This document shows, in pieces, positions 1-8,909 of a DNA stretch of 64,000 nt; position 1 is the stretch's first letter; each line of letters begins with the position of its first letter. The DNA is from Pedobacter glucosidilyticus. Lineage in GTDB: Bacteria; Bacteroidota; Bacteroidia; Sphingobacteriales; Sphingobacteriaceae. Made by a program: the position numbers and the translations under genes. Below the pieces are notes generated by a model, which did no database searches, was not told where the DNA came from, and worked only from the letters and a program-made list of their open reading frames with translations. Location of the stretch: assembly GCF_002483235.1 (NCBI RefSeq), contig NZ_DLHN01000018.1, forward strand, positions 62,001 to 126,000, read 5' to 3'.

Positions 1-830
1 TGTTTTAAATAAGCTTTGTCTTTTGTATATCGGTAACATAAAGTGTAACCGTATAATGCCCATGCTTGCCCTCTGGCCCAAGCCGATTCATGCGAATAAC
101 CCTGATGTGTATTTTTCTTTTCTACAGCACCTGTTTGAGGGTTATAACTGATGACATGGTAAGTACTATAATCTGATCTGAAATGATTTTTTAATGTGGT
201 ATTAGCATGCGTAACTGCAATTTTATGGAAGGAAGAATCGCCTGTTAACTTGGTTGCTTCAAATAAAAGCTCAAGATTTAACATGTTATCTATGATAACA
301 GGAAAATCCCATTTATCAGAGTTATGATCCCAAGAGCGGATAGCCCCTACTTTAGGGTTAAATCTGGTAGCTAAAGTTTTAGCCGATTGTATGATAACAT
401 CTTTGTAATAATTATCTTTAGTTAAGCGGTAAGCATTTCCAAAACTACAAAACACTTTAAAACCCATATCGTGGGTGGTTGCGTTTAATTTTTCTCTTTC
501 TATATCGGCAGTAAAAGTTTTTGCTGCATTTAACCATTTAGGATTTTTGGTGTATTCGTATAAATACCATAATTCTCCGGGGAAAAAACCACTTGTCCAA
601 TCTCTAGACGGAACTAATTTAAGCTCGCCATCTTCTAAAGTACGCGGAGAAACTAAAGGTTCGTTTTTACCATTTTTTGGGGTTTTCTCTTTTGCCAGTT
701 TTACTTGCTTGATCATTTCTGTTGCTTGTATCTCGGCATGTGCAAAAGCACTTTTAACATCTTGAGCGTAAGAGACTTCACTTAATAACCCTATGGATAT
801 AACACTTACTAATAATTTTAAATTTTTCAT
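1..830 (-). CDS. GH88 unsaturated glucuronyl hydrolase (partial, C-terminus beyond left edge)
   Basis: The minus-strand frame opens at ATG 828-830 with a signal peptide (MKNLKLLVSV..SYAQ) and stays open to the window edge, giving about 276 residues of a protein normally near 400. Motifs read directly are SRDWTSGFFPGELWY, THDMGFKVFCSFGNAY, IIDNMLNLELLFEA and SHESAWARGQAWALYGY. These are typical of the GH88 (alpha/alpha)6 barrel. The family hydrates the 4,5-unsaturated uronic acid left at the non-reducing end by a polysaccharide lyase; the aspartates in HDMGF and IIDNM should be its catalytic pair. The protein is probably periplasmic. It lies 24 bases downstream of a sulfatase, so it looks like a distal gene of PUL 1. 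GH105 is a less likely alternative. The family call is firm; the exact substrate is not known. Confidence 0.9.
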   Translation of the reverse strand, partial: MKNLKLLVSVISIGLLSEVSYAQDVKSAFAHAEIQATEMIKQVKLAKEKTPKNGKNEPLVSPRTLEDGELKLVPSRDWTSGFFPGELWYLYEYTKNPKWLNAAKTFTADIEREKLNATTHDMGFKVFCSFGNAYRLTKDNYYKDVIIQSAKTLATRFNPKVGAIRSWDHNSDKWDFPVIIDNMLNLELLFEATKLTGDSSFHKIAVTHANTTLKNHFRSDYSTYHVISYNPQTGAVEKKNTHQGYSHESAWARGQAWALYGYTLCYRYTKDKAYLK

Positions 831-854
831 TTTTGAGATATATTGGTGGTTAGC

Positions 855-2375
855 TTATTTTTTAACTTTCGCGGCTTGTTCTGCATAAAACGTATGCATT
901 TTGAGGCTTAGCTCTTCTTTTATTTTTTTGTAAGCAGGATCGTTAACAACGTTTCTTGTTTCTAGAGGGTCTTTCTCATAATCATATAACTCCATAGCAC
1001 TCACCATAGTTGTATTGAAATTGGTTGTTGTCCTAAAATCTTTTATCCATTCTACATAACGGTATTGTTTGGTTCTTAAGGCATAACCCATGTGATTATC
1101 CTTACGTGGATATTGGCTTATTGCGAAATCTTTGATTGGAGCTTGTACTCCTTTTAAAGCAGTTACTAAACTTTTGCCATCAAGACCTTGAGGGGTTTTA
1201 ATTTGCGCTAGCTCTGCTAAAGTTGGATATACATCTACAAACTCTGTAGGATAATTATATATTACTTTTTCTTGCTGTCCGGGTAATGCAATTACTAAAG
1301 GGGTTCTTGTAGCTTGCTCAAAATTAGAGTGTTTATTCCATAGATTGTGATCGCCAAAATGCCAACCGTGGTCTCCCCAAAGAACAACAATTGTATTTTT
1401 ATCTAATCCAGATGATTTTAATTCATCAAGCAGTTTACCTATTAATGCATCAATATAACTGATACTTGCATAATAGCCATGTATAATTTCTCTTTGTTTA
1501 TCGGCACTTAAATTTAAGGCTTCATCTTCTTTAGCTAAAGCTTTGATATCGCTATAACCTCTAAACTCGCCTGAATTATGATAAGCAATAGCTGGCCCAT
1601 CTATAGATGGTTTTTGCCATTTTGCAAGTTCTATTTTTTCTCTATCATACAAATCCCAATATTTTTTTGGCGCCACAAAAGGTAAATGTGGTTTACGAAT
1701 ACCTACAGCTAAAAAGAAAGGTTTGCCAGCACTACTGTATTTCTTTAAATCTTGAATGGCTTCATTAACCATTGCACCATCTGCATAAGCATCATCGGGT
1801 ACATCGGCAGATTCTGTTGAAACTTTTACCTCAGCCATATCTTTTTCCTCTGCATTTGCATACTTTTTCTTCATTTCAGGATTTTGATAATGATTTAAAA
1901 GTGGAGCTCCATAAGGTTCTGGATATTTATACTTTCCTTTATAGGATTCAGACCAAGAAGCTTCGTCATGCTTTTTATCAACACTTCTTTGGTCGAATAT
2001 TTTACCTAACGCAGCCGTAGTATAGCCATTTTGTTTAAAGAGTTGTGGTAAAGTAATAACATCTGGCGTTTTATCTCTGATGAGGGTTTTTAAATCCCAA
2101 ACCTGTGTCCTATCTGGACGCAAGCCAGTTAATAAACTTGCTCTGGTTGGGGCACATACAGCTTGCTGACAGTAATTACTCATAAAAACGGTACTTTTTT
2201 CTGCCAGCCTATCTAAATTTGGAGATTTTACTGCTGTATAGCCATAAAAATTCAAATAAGGTTTCAAATCATCTACCGCAATAAATAATACATTGGGCTT
2301 ATTTTTATCTTGTGCAACAACAGCCGTTAAAGACAAAAGGCTTAAGCTTAAAAAAGCTAAAAATTTAGGTTTCAT
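855..2375 (-). CDS. Secreted sulfatase, iduronate-2-sulfatase-like (probable S1_7)
   Basis: This is a type I sulfatase of 506 residues. I place the start at ATG 2373-2375, because a signal peptide (MKPKFLAFLS..TAVVAQ) follows it; a TTG 39 bases upstream would lie inside the neighbouring stop region. Metal-binding Asp35-Asp36 sit in FIAVDDLKPY, and the maturation motif CAPTR has Cys74, which should become formylglycine. The stretch after it (SLLTGLRPDRTQVWDL) and later HGWHFGDHNLWNKHS match iduronate-2-sulfatase/choline-sulfatase relatives. It should remove a sulfate ester from an oligosaccharide in the periplasm. The gene follows a GH43 gene by 11 bases and precedes GH88, so it is co-transcribed in PUL 1. 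No sulfatase-maturing enzyme is seen in the window. The subfamily is from memory of the signature. Confidence 0.88.
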   Translation of the reverse strand: MKPKFLAFLSLSLLSLTAVVAQDKNKPNVLFIAVDDLKPYLNFYGYTAVKSPNLDRLAEKSTVFMSNYCQQAVCAPTRASLLTGLRPDRTQVWDLKTLIRDKTPDVITLPQLFKQNGYTTAALGKIFDQRSVDKKHDEASWSESYKGKYKYPEPYGAPLLNHYQNPEMKKKYANAEEKDMAEVKVSTESADVPDDAYADGAMVNEAIQDLKKYSSAGKPFFLAVGIRKPHLPFVAPKKYWDLYDREKIELAKWQKPSIDGPAIAYHNSGEFRGYSDIKALAKEDEALNLSADKQREIIHGYYASISYIDALIGKLLDELKSSGLDKNTIVVLWGDHGWHFGDHNLWNKHSNFEQATRTPLVIALPGQQEKVIYNYPTEFVDVYPTLAELAQIKTPQGLDGKSLVTALKGVQAPIKDFAISQYPRKDNHMGYALRTKQYRYVEWIKDFRTTTNFNTTMVSAMELYDYEKDPLETRNVVNDPAYKKIKEELSLKMHTFYAEQAAKVKK

Positions 2376-2386
2376 ATCATGTTGGA

Positions 2387-4030
2387 TTATTTTATTTGCT
2401 GATAGTTTAACCAATCAAAAAATGCTTTATTTTTTGATATTAAACCATTTGAACTGGCATATAAACCAATATAAGTTCCAGTAAAACCACCTGTATTTAC
2501 CCTACTTAAAGTTCTGCCATCTATTTTCTCTGCTAGTAAAACCGTGTTGCTATTTTGTTTAAAGTAGAACGAGTAATCTTGCCCCATAGCTTTTACACCT
2601 AAAATAATTTCACCATTTGTAATGGCTTGCTTAGCTACAATATCTTCTTTACCTGCATGTCTTCTGGTTAGTTTTAGGTAAAGCTTTTGATTTTCTAAAA
2701 CCTTCTCTACCCTGAAATGAAAATTATTATTCATCATGACTACCAAACCTGCACTTTCGTTTGCTGTTTTGGGCTCAAAAAGCATTTTTGTTTCTGTAAA
2801 GAAAGAAGTGTCTTGTTGTCTTCTTCCTACAAAAGAAGGATGATCTACATCAACCAAAGTTTGAGCTCTTAGCTGTAAGGATATGTAGCCTTTCTTATCT
2901 GTTAAGGACCAAAATTTACTTCTTGGTGTACGCAAAAAATTCCAGTAATACTGTAAGCTATCGCTATTAAAATCATCAAAGGTATTTTCTTTTTTAGCGT
3001 TGAAGGATGGTAAATTAGGTTTTCTATCTTCTAGTAATACCTTACCAACGCCTGCATTAACCACAGGCCAATCTTCTTGCCATGTAATAGGTGTAAGAAA
3101 AGTTTCTCTGCCCAAATTATAATGAAAACCACCATAAGTTCTTACACCTAAAAGAATCATCCACCACTCGCCATTTTGGGTTTCTACAAAATCTGCATGC
3201 CCTATACAAGCTACAGGATATTGCTTACCTAAATGACGATGCGTAATGATGGGATTTTTCTTATTCCCTTCATAAGGTCCAAGCGGATTTTTACTTCTAA
3301 AAATGGTTACAGCGTGGTCTATACCGGTACCGCCTTCGGCAATCATGATATAATAATAGCCATCTTTTTTATACATGTGCGGAGACTCTGCCACAACAGC
3401 ACCATGCAATGCACCTTCTTCTATAGCTACTGTAACTTTACCCACCAATTGTTTTTTAATGGTATCTAATTCCTGAATCCAGATTTGTCGGTATTTAGAA
3501 CCAGTCGGTTTATCATCAGGAGTTCTGTTTCCGGTATAATAAACTCTTCCATCATCATCAAAAAACAAAGATGGGTCTATACCTGGTGCATCTTTTAACC
3601 AATTAGGCTCTGACCAAGGCCCAGCAGGAGATTTTGCTGTTACATAAAAGTTTGTACCTGTATTATTTTTATTGGTGATTAAAGTTGTTATTACATAGAA
3701 AGTTCCTTTATGGTAACGTATGGTAGGCGCAAAAATCCCTCCCGAAGGATGTATTTTATCAAGATTTAGTTGAGATGATCTATCTAAAACATGACCTATT
3801 TGTTGCCAATTTACTAAGTCTTTGCTATGAAAAATGGGTATACCCGGAAAATACTCAAAACTAGAGGTAACCATATAATAATCATCTCCCACCCTACAAA
3901 TGGATGGATCTGGGTAAAAACCTCTTAAAATAGGATTTTGAAAAGTAGATTTATTTTGAGCATATACTGAACTATTGTTGAGTATCAACATCAAAACAAT
4001 GGTATATAAAAATGTTATAAAACGCTTCAT
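2387..4030 (-). CDS. GH43 beta-xylosidase / arabinofuranosidase, copy A
   Basis: This 547-residue protein has a signal peptide and then the five-bladed GH43 catalytic domain (about residues 28-330). All three catalytic acids are visible: the base Asp41 in GFYPDPS, the pKa modulator Asp152 in GIDPSLFFDDDG, and the acid Glu215 in AVVAESP. Residues 345-545 form a beta-sandwich of the type found at the C-terminus of GH43 xylosidases (NFLRTPRSKFWSL, GRRQQDTSF, NTGGFTGTYIGLYAS). The N-terminal motif suggests subfamily 12 or a neighbour. It removes terminal pentoses (xylose or arabinose) from oligosaccharides. Copy B at 5676-7307 is a clear paralogue with the same layout. It sits between two sulfatase genes, 6 bases after the stop of one and 11 before the start of the other. 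Confidence 0.93.
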   Translation of the reverse strand: MKRFITFLYTIVLMLILNNSSVYAQNKSTFQNPILRGFYPDPSICRVGDDYYMVTSSFEYFPGIPIFHSKDLVNWQQIGHVLDRSSQLNLDKIHPSGGIFAPTIRYHKGTFYVITTLITNKNNTGTNFYVTAKSPAGPWSEPNWLKDAPGIDPSLFFDDDGRVYYTGNRTPDDKPTGSKYRQIWIQELDTIKKQLVGKVTVAIEEGALHGAVVAESPHMYKKDGYYYIMIAEGGTGIDHAVTIFRSKNPLGPYEGNKKNPIITHRHLGKQYPVACIGHADFVETQNGEWWMILLGVRTYGGFHYNLGRETFLTPITWQEDWPVVNAGVGKVLLEDRKPNLPSFNAKKENTFDDFNSDSLQYYWNFLRTPRSKFWSLTDKKGYISLQLRAQTLVDVDHPSFVGRRQQDTSFFTETKMLFEPKTANESAGLVVMMNNNFHFRVEKVLENQKLYLKLTRRHAGKEDIVAKQAITNGEIILGVKAMGQDYSFYFKQNSNTVLLAEKIDGRTLSRVNTGGFTGTYIGLYASSNGLISKNKAFFDWLNYQQIK

Positions 4031-4036
4031 GTTTGA

Positions 4037-5656
4037 TTAATTTGTGCTTATCATTATCTCCTCACTCTCTTTATAACCATAGCGGATAGCTTTGGCATAA
4101 ACTTTAATTCCTTTTTTTACCGCTACAGGCTGATGGTATAATTGCCACGAACCATTATCGCCAATTTTATAACCTAAAGAAGCTCCGTTTGTAGAACTGC
4201 TTAAAGAAACCTGAATACTTTTATTTTGCGTAGTTATTTGTGCAACTGGCTTAGCTGTAACAGGTTGTATCCCACCAGGCCACATCAAACGAACCATATC
4301 TTTTTCGGACATAAAACCTTTATCTTTTATTTGTAAAGACCAATTGTTCTGCACCTCTCTTAGCTCTTGTAATTTTGCAGCATAAACAGGGTTTTGAGCT
4401 AAATTATTTAACTCAAAAGGGTCGTTTTCTACATCGTAAAGTTCTTCTATGGGCTTATTTTTAAACCATCTGCTTTGGATGCTATCTAATTTTTGTTGGT
4501 CTCTTAATTTTAGTATTTCTGCCATTAAGGGCATTTGTTTCCGAAAACCAACATCCATATAATTTAACTTTTCTGGCTGGTAATTGCGGATGTATTGGAA
4601 TTTACTATCTCTAACAGTTCTTACTAAATCATAATGTTCATCCAATCTATCTCTAGCTGCAAAAATGTATTGTCTTGGATTTTTAGCTTTTTGATTTCCT
4701 AAAAAAGCTTGTCCGTTAAAATGCTTAGGTAGAGAAACATTAGCTAAAGAAAGAATAGTTGGCGCTAAATCCATAAAACTTATCAACTGATTATCGCTTG
4801 TATTAGCCATCTTACCATCAGGAAACCTTACCATAAAAGGCACATGTAATCCTCTTTCATATATTTCTCTTTTGTACCAGGGTAAAGCAGCACCATGGTC
4901 GCTAAAGAAGAAAACTATGGTGTTTTCTGCCAAGCCATCGTCTTCTAACTGTTTCAAAATGCTACCTACAATGCTATCCATAAGTATGATATTATCGTAA
5001 TAACGAGCTATATCTTTTCTGATAACATCACTTTCTGGATAATAAGGTGGTAATTTTACGGCTTTCGGATTTACTCGTAAAGGTCTGTTCGCATTCTTCC
5101 ATATCATAGACTCATGCGTTTCATTGATATTAAAAACAGCGAAGAAAGGCTTATCTTTTGGTCGGTTACGCCAGTGTGCATCTTTACTACAATCATCCCA
5201 AACGGTAAAAGGTTCTCCTATTTGATAATCAGTTTTTTGGTTATTGGTGCAATAATACCCTGCGGTTCTTAAATACTCTGGAAAAGCTTTTACCTCTGGT
5301 GGGGTAACTGCCTCATAGCTTGGAATAGACGGATCTTTTTCATTACCTGTACCTGTTCTCATGTGCTGTGTACCAATAGCCGGAGGATACATACCGGTAA
5401 TAATACCAGACCGACTTGGTGCGCAAACACCAGCAACTGCATACATTTTGGTGTATTTAACAGCTTGTTCTGCAAACTTACTTAAATAGGGTGTTTTAAC
5501 AGTCGAATCGCCGTACATAGGTAAATTAGCACTCATATCCTCGCAAGTAATCCATAAAATATTTGGACGCTCTACTTTATCCTGTGCATGAAGAAAAGTA
5601 TTGGATAGCAAAGTAAAACTGATACTTACTATTAAAATGTACCTAAAATTAACCAT
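4037..5656 (-). CDS. Secreted sulfatase, N-sulfoglucosamine-sulfohydrolase-like (probable S1_8)
   Basis: This is a 539-residue sulfatase. ATG 5654-5656 is preferred because it is followed directly by a signal peptide (MVNFRYILIV..FLHAQ); a start 57 bases upstream would overlap the GH43 stop. The metal site is CEDMSANL (Glu39, Asp40), and the formylglycine motif is CAPSR at Cys78 in AGVCAPSRSGIITGMYP. FFFSDHGAALPWYKREIYERG is the typical second half of the active site. A C-terminal sandwich of about 80 residues (QPVTAKPVAQ..YAKAIRYGY) resembles the chitobiase/hexosaminidase C-terminal domain that S1_8-type sulfatases often carry. Members of this group act on heparan and on ulvan oligosaccharides. 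It lies between the two GH43 genes. The enzyme class is firm; the regiospecificity is inference. Confidence 0.87.
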   Translation of the reverse strand: MVNFRYILIVSISFTLLSNTFLHAQDKVERPNILWITCEDMSANLPMYGDSTVKTPYLSKFAEQAVKYTKMYAVAGVCAPSRSGIITGMYPPAIGTQHMRTGTGNEKDPSIPSYEAVTPPEVKAFPEYLRTAGYYCTNNQKTDYQIGEPFTVWDDCSKDAHWRNRPKDKPFFAVFNINETHESMIWKNANRPLRVNPKAVKLPPYYPESDVIRKDIARYYDNIILMDSIVGSILKQLEDDGLAENTIVFFFSDHGAALPWYKREIYERGLHVPFMVRFPDGKMANTSDNQLISFMDLAPTILSLANVSLPKHFNGQAFLGNQKAKNPRQYIFAARDRLDEHYDLVRTVRDSKFQYIRNYQPEKLNYMDVGFRKQMPLMAEILKLRDQQKLDSIQSRWFKNKPIEELYDVENDPFELNNLAQNPVYAAKLQELREVQNNWSLQIKDKGFMSEKDMVRLMWPGGIQPVTAKPVAQITTQNKSIQVSLSSSTNGASLGYKIGDNGSWQLYHQPVAVKKGIKVYAKAIRYGYKESEEIMISTN

Positions 5657-5675
5657 GTAACGTAGCCATAAAATA

Positions 5676-7307
5676 TTATAATCCTTTGTACTCAAACCAA
5701 TCAAAATCTGCATAATTAGATGATTTTACACCTTTGGAGCTGGCATAAAGACCTACATAAACGCCTGTAAAACCACCTGTGTTTACTACGCTTAGTATCC
5801 TACCATCTGCTTTTGTTGCTAAGTTCTGTTTAGTTCCATTTTGTTTGATATAGAAATCTAAATCCTGACCTTTAGCATGAATCCCCATGATTAAATCCCC
5901 CTTTTCTACCGCAATGGTATTCACCACTTCATCTACCCCTTTATACCTTTTAATCAATTGTACATGCGGTTTACCATTTTGTAATATTTTCTCTAAACGG
6001 TACTGAAAATTGTTATTCATCATCAACACCATACCAGCCAATTCATTTTCTTTTTTAGGATTAAACTGAAGTGAAGTTTCTGCAAGAAAAGAAGTGTCTT
6101 GTTGTCTTCTTCCTATAAAAGATGGGGATACTAAATTGGTGATTTGCTCTTTTGCCAGTTGGAGTCTTAAATAACCTTTTCTTTTAGAAAGCGACCAAAA
6201 ATTTGTCCTTGGCGTTCTTAAGAAATTCCAATAATGAAAAAGTGTATCTGCAGTAAAATCATCTCTCAAATTTTCTGGAATGATGTTAAAAGCAGGTAAA
6301 TTAGGTTTTATTTGTTGAGCTAAAACTTTCCCTTCTCCGGGGTTTACAATAGGCCATCCATCTTGCCATTCTACCTTAGCTAAAAAAGTTTCTCTACCCA
6401 AATTATAATGTAAGCCCCCATATTTTCTTACAGCTAATAAAACCATCCACCAATCTCCGTTTTGGGTATCTACCAAATCTGCATGCCCTGTAGACGTTAT
6501 CGGATAATTTAATCCTAAATGACGATGGGTAAGGATTGGATTTTTCTTATTGCCTTCATAAGGACCAAAAATATTTTTACTTCTAAAAATGGTAACCGCA
6601 TGGTTTTCAAAAGTTCCGCCTTCGGCAACCATTAAATAATAGTAGCCATCTTTTTTATAGAGGTGTGGTGCTTCTGCATTCTCGGCTCCATGCAGTGCGC
6701 CCTCTTCTAAAATAATGCTACGTTCGCCTACAAAAGCTTTATTTTTTAAATCTACTTCTTGCAGCCATATTTGCCTGTAGCGGGTAACCTGAGCTTGGTC
6801 TACTGGTTTTTTGTTTCCGGTATAATAAACTTTTCCATCATCATCAAAAAACAAAGATGGATCTATCCCAATGGCTTCTTTAGGTAGCCACTGAGGTTCT
6901 GACCAAGGGCCTGTAGGAGATTTTGCCGTTACAAAAAAATTACCCCCCTGCTTTGTTCCTATCAAAGTGGTAATCATATAATAAGTACCGTGATGGTATC
7001 TTATGGTAGGGGCAAAAATACCGCCTGATGCTCTTACACTATCTAAATTAAGTTGAGATGGCCTGTTTAACACATGACCAATTTGTTTCCAATTCACTAA
7101 ATCTTTACTGTGGAAAATAGGTACCCCTGGAAAGTATTCAAAAGTAGAGGTTACCATATAATAATCATTACCAACACGGCAAATAGATGGATCTGGATAA
7201 AAGCCTTTTAAAATAGGATTTTGATAATAACTCTGACTATGCAAACGTTGGCATAACCCCATCATAAAAAGGGATAATATTAAACTAGCTATGGTTATTT
7301 TTTTCAT
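5676..7307 (-). CDS. GH43 beta-xylosidase / arabinofuranosidase, copy B
   Basis: This 543-residue paralogue of the gene at 2387-4030 has the same architecture: signal peptide, GH43 propeller, C-terminal lectin-like sandwich. The triad is intact: Asp39 in GFYPDPS, Asp149 in GIDPSLFFDDDG, Glu212 in ENAEAPH. Long stretches match copy A almost word for word (VGNDYYMVTS, GRETFL, GRRQQDTSFL, NTGGFTGVYVGLYASS), which indicates a fairly recent duplication or gene conversion. Differences cluster in the loops around the acid Glu (ENAEAPHLYKKDG against VVAESPHMYKKDG) and near residues 165-195, where substrate subsites usually lie. It follows a sulfatase gene by about 100 bases and precedes the next sulfatase by 20. 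Both copies are probably active but may differ in tolerance of neighbouring sulfates. Confidence 0.93.
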   Translation of the reverse strand: MKKITIASLILSLFMMGLCQRLHSQSYYQNPILKGFYPDPSICRVGNDYYMVTSTFEYFPGVPIFHSKDLVNWKQIGHVLNRPSQLNLDSVRASGGIFAPTIRYHHGTYYMITTLIGTKQGGNFFVTAKSPTGPWSEPQWLPKEAIGIDPSLFFDDDGKVYYTGNKKPVDQAQVTRYRQIWLQEVDLKNKAFVGERSIILEEGALHGAENAEAPHLYKKDGYYYLMVAEGGTFENHAVTIFRSKNIFGPYEGNKKNPILTHRHLGLNYPITSTGHADLVDTQNGDWWMVLLAVRKYGGLHYNLGRETFLAKVEWQDGWPIVNPGEGKVLAQQIKPNLPAFNIIPENLRDDFTADTLFHYWNFLRTPRTNFWSLSKRKGYLRLQLAKEQITNLVSPSFIGRRQQDTSFLAETSLQFNPKKENELAGMVLMMNNNFQYRLEKILQNGKPHVQLIKRYKGVDEVVNTIAVEKGDLIMGIHAKGQDLDFYIKQNGTKQNLATKADGRILSVVNTGGFTGVYVGLYASSKGVKSSNYADFDWFEYKGL

Positions 7308-7411
7308 ATTTAATTATGAGTATAGATTTTGAAATTTTTGTGTCATGCTGCCTTGGTATACATGTGCCTAAGACCTTCTCTTCTGGCTACCATATTTACT
7401 ACTGATGAATT

Positions 7412-8881
7412 TTAAGGTTTCTTAGATTTGAAATACGCATTACCTTCCATCATAGAGTTTGGCGCATAAGGTGCTGTTTTAGCTGGTGCTAACTTTCTGA
7501 AAGAATTTAATAAAACTGATTCTTTTAAATCTTTCGCTTTATTTATCCACTCTTGTGGGTCTTTCTCTAAATCATAAAACTCTTCTGATAGGTCTTCGTA
7601 TTTGATGTAATGATATTTGTTTTTGTAAACAGATACATTATTGGTACCGTAGAATGAATAAACCGGATAATCCCAATGTTTAATTTGGTTTCTTAAAAGC
7701 GGAGCTAAACTTCTACCCTGATTTTGTTGATTTTTAGGTATGCCGCTTAAATCAACCAAAGTTGGATAAATATCTATTAAACCTACCGGATTATGATTTA
7801 CTTTATTTTGTTGCAAACCCGGACCGCTTATAATTAACGGTACGTGGGCAGAACGTTCCCATAAAGAATGCTTGGCAAACCTATTTTTCTCTCCAAGATG
7901 ATAACCATGGTCTGATAATAAAACAATGTAAGTATTGTCTTTATAGGCTGATTTTTCTAAAGCATCAAGCACTTTACCTACTTGAGCATCTACAAAAGCA
8001 ATGCAAGCTAGATAAGCTTGCACCATATCTTTCCAATTATTTTTTTCAATTGCCCATTGTGTAGTTGGCATTTCTGGAACTTCTGTAATAGCTTTTCCTA
8101 TTTGTGGAATATCATCCATATCTGTTTTAAGGTATGGAGGCATTTGTGTAGGCGAGTTTTCTACCAAATCAAACCATTTTTGAGGAACATACCAAGGCAC
8201 ATGTGGTCTTATAAAACCTACCGCCATGAAAAATGGCTTTTCATGATTTTTAGTTAACTGGCTGGCAGCCCAATTGGCATATTTATAATCAGGCATTTGC
8301 TCATCTTTTTCTGGAAAAGCTGCCCAATCTGTTTGTGTTCCTTTTTGCCCAAACCAAGCAGGATCATAATTGACACGTTTTTCTGGCAAGGGTCCATAAA
8401 CCTCAAACTTTCCACCATATTCATCAAAGGCATTAATACCTTCTCCATTATGGAAAATCTTACCTACTCCTAAAGTTTTATATCCATTTTTAGAGAAATA
8501 ATTGGGTAGAAAATCAGCCTGAAATTGGTTATTGAGATATTGTTTAAGATCAGTATCTTTTATCTGGAGATAAACGCCAGTTTTAGATGGCAATAAACCT
8601 GATAAAAAAGAAGCTCTTGAAGGCCCACAAAGCGGAGCCTGACTATAAGCTTTATCAAAATAAGTCCCTGATTTGGCTAACCTATCAATATTTGGTGTTT
8701 TAACTCCCGGAAATTTATTGGAGATAGAAACCCAATCGTTTAAATCATCAATAATTAAAAATAATATATTGGGTTTTTCTTGAGACCAAGCAAGCTGGCA
8801 AATAAAAACTAAACAAATGGTAAAAATAGTTCGTAGCTGTTTAATACTCAAATTGCCTGCTTTTTGATACTTTTCAATCAT
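7412..8881 (-). CDS. Secreted sulfatase, choline/iduronate-sulfatase-like (S1 family)
   Basis: This 489-residue sulfatase has a hydrophobic export segment at residues 19-33 (IFTICLVFICQLAWSQ). The rather polar 18-residue stretch before it could mean the true start is later, but there is no internal Met before the segment. Metal ligands Asp45-Asp46 are in FLIIDDLNDW. The maturation motif CGPSR has Cys85, in QAPLCGPSRASFLSG. DHGYHLGEKNRFAKHSLWERS is the usual second-half motif. It resembles the first sulfatase more than the S1_8-like one, so S1_7 or a near subfamily is likely. It is the first gene of the sulfatase/GH43 run, 28 bases after the AraC regulator's stop, and may be co-transcribed with it. 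The positional specificity on the glycan is unknown. Confidence 0.87.
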   Translation of the reverse strand: MIEKYQKAGNLSIKQLRTIFTICLVFICQLAWSQEKPNILFLIIDDLNDWVSISNKFPGVKTPNIDRLAKSGTYFDKAYSQAPLCGPSRASFLSGLLPSKTGVYLQIKDTDLKQYLNNQFQADFLPNYFSKNGYKTLGVGKIFHNGEGINAFDEYGGKFEVYGPLPEKRVNYDPAWFGQKGTQTDWAAFPEKDEQMPDYKYANWAASQLTKNHEKPFFMAVGFIRPHVPWYVPQKWFDLVENSPTQMPPYLKTDMDDIPQIGKAITEVPEMPTTQWAIEKNNWKDMVQAYLACIAFVDAQVGKVLDALEKSAYKDNTYIVLLSDHGYHLGEKNRFAKHSLWERSAHVPLIISGPGLQQNKVNHNPVGLIDIYPTLVDLSGIPKNQQNQGRSLAPLLRNQIKHWDYPVYSFYGTNNVSVYKNKYHYIKYEDLSEEFYDLEKDPQEWINKAKDLKESVLLNSFRKLAPAKTAPYAPNSMMEGNAYFKSKKP

Positions 8882-8909
8882 TATAAGGTATAAATTGGAT
8901 AGTCTAAAA

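Noticed and set aside
475..765. Plus-strand 96-residue frame
   Set aside because: It is the mirror of the GH88 coding sequence; low complexity and no family features. Other plus-strand frames opposite sulfatase, GH43, susC and kinase genes were rejected for the same reason.
8254..8448. Minus-strand 64-residue frame
   Set aside because: It lies in a different frame inside the sulfatase gene and has no supporting motif.
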